Below are positions 63,827 through 64,000 of a stretch of DNA of 64,000 nucleotides, piece after piece; within the stretch, counting starts at the first letter, position 1; every line of letters begins with the position of its first letter. Made by a program: the position numbers and the translations under genes. The DNA comes from Phycisphaerae bacterium (GTDB lineage: Bacteria > Planctomycetota > Phycisphaerae > Sedimentisphaerales > Anaerohalosphaeraceae): contig JAAYCR010000005.1 in the NCBI GenBank assembly GCA_012729675.1, forward strand, positions 1 through 64,000, read 5' to 3'. The notes beneath the pieces were generated by a model. That model was not told where the DNA came from, searched no databases, and saw only the letters and a program-made list of their open reading frames with translations.

Positions 63827-64000
63827 ATGTCAGAACGTGAATTTGCAGCAGAAATTAAGGAACTGGGCGACAAGATTGTTGGGTTGACCCTGATGCAGGC
63901 CAAAGAACTGGCCGACTACCTCAAGGAAGTCCATGGAATCGAACCGGCCGCAGGCGGCGCGGTGATGATGGCCGGCCCGGCAGCGGGCGGCGAAGCGGCG
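63827..64000 (+). CDS. rplL: 50S ribosomal protein L7/L12, cut by the window end
   Basis: The first 58 codons are present. They read [40 protein letters not shown] and the start of the flexible Ala/Gly hinge ([12 protein letters not shown]). This is the N-terminal dimerisation domain of L7/L12, which binds the L10 C-terminus. The globular factor-binding domain lies beyond the window. The start is preceded by CAGGAG. Confidence 0.93.
   Translation, partial: MSEREFAAEIKELGDKIVGLTLMQAKELADYLKEVHGIEPAAGGAVMMAGPAAGGEAA

Overview
The window reads as part of a Planctomycetota chromosome, most likely from the class Phycisphaerae (inference). The support is a SecE with extra N-terminal membrane segments, two PEP-CTERM secreted proteins, dockerin-bearing secreted proteins including a large beta-helix protein, planctomycete-style pseudopilins, and a standard bacterial tRNA-tuf-rpmG-tRNA-secE-nusG-rplK-rplA-rplJ-rplL block at the right end. 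No rRNA, CRISPR array or intact prophage was seen.

Layout. 1-5.3 kb is an A+T-richer accessory segment: a membrane-anchored unknown, an AAA+ ATPase with an N-terminal zinc ribbon and a PEP-CTERM protein. It ends in a mosaic of mobile-element scraps (group II intron reverse transcriptase, then IS66 transposase) that cuts asnS in half. 5.3-12.3 kb is a minus-strand run of ion-homeostasis genes: P-type cation ATPase, HAD phosphatase, KtrA-like and KtrB-like potassium uptake. 12.5-19.6 kb holds msrA, an HtpX / LemA / zinc-ribbon membrane quality-control cluster, glnS, a pseudopilin and a cold-shock gene. 19.8-22 kb is an A+T-rich alkaline phosphatase between insertion-sequence remnants. 22-30 kb carries a membrane C39-like peptidase, ftsK, a lipoprotein and a histidine kinase plus receiver-kinase pair. 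30-34 kb holds a beta-helix/dockerin protein, again between decayed insertion sequences. 34-38 kb has cstA, scpB, a Nif3 gene and a membrane protein, the last three joined by overlapping start and stop codons. 38-45 kb has an ABC transporter, a Nudix-like gene, ribF, nrnA and rodA. 45-48 kb has two secreted proteins, one with a duplicated and expanded dockerin-like motif. 48-51 kb is a repeat-rich zone with a Bro-N gene, two lipoproteins and a pseudopilin. 51-58 kb has purD, an AsmA-like giant and a HEAT-like protein. 58.4-64 kb is the translation/secretion block, cut by the window end inside rplL.

The most unusual property is between the genes. Many gaps hold short phrases repeated two to eight times with small changes (families built on CACGAAG, TTAATCTGCG, AAGAACT, CTCTATCCTCTAAC and AAAAGGCAAAAGGT), together with short G+C hairpins. 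In several places these phrases run into genes: they encode lipoprotein signal peptides and a prepilin leader, supply ribosome-binding sites, or supply stop codons. A Bro-N gene sits in the densest cluster. This is the best candidate here for a poorly described system.
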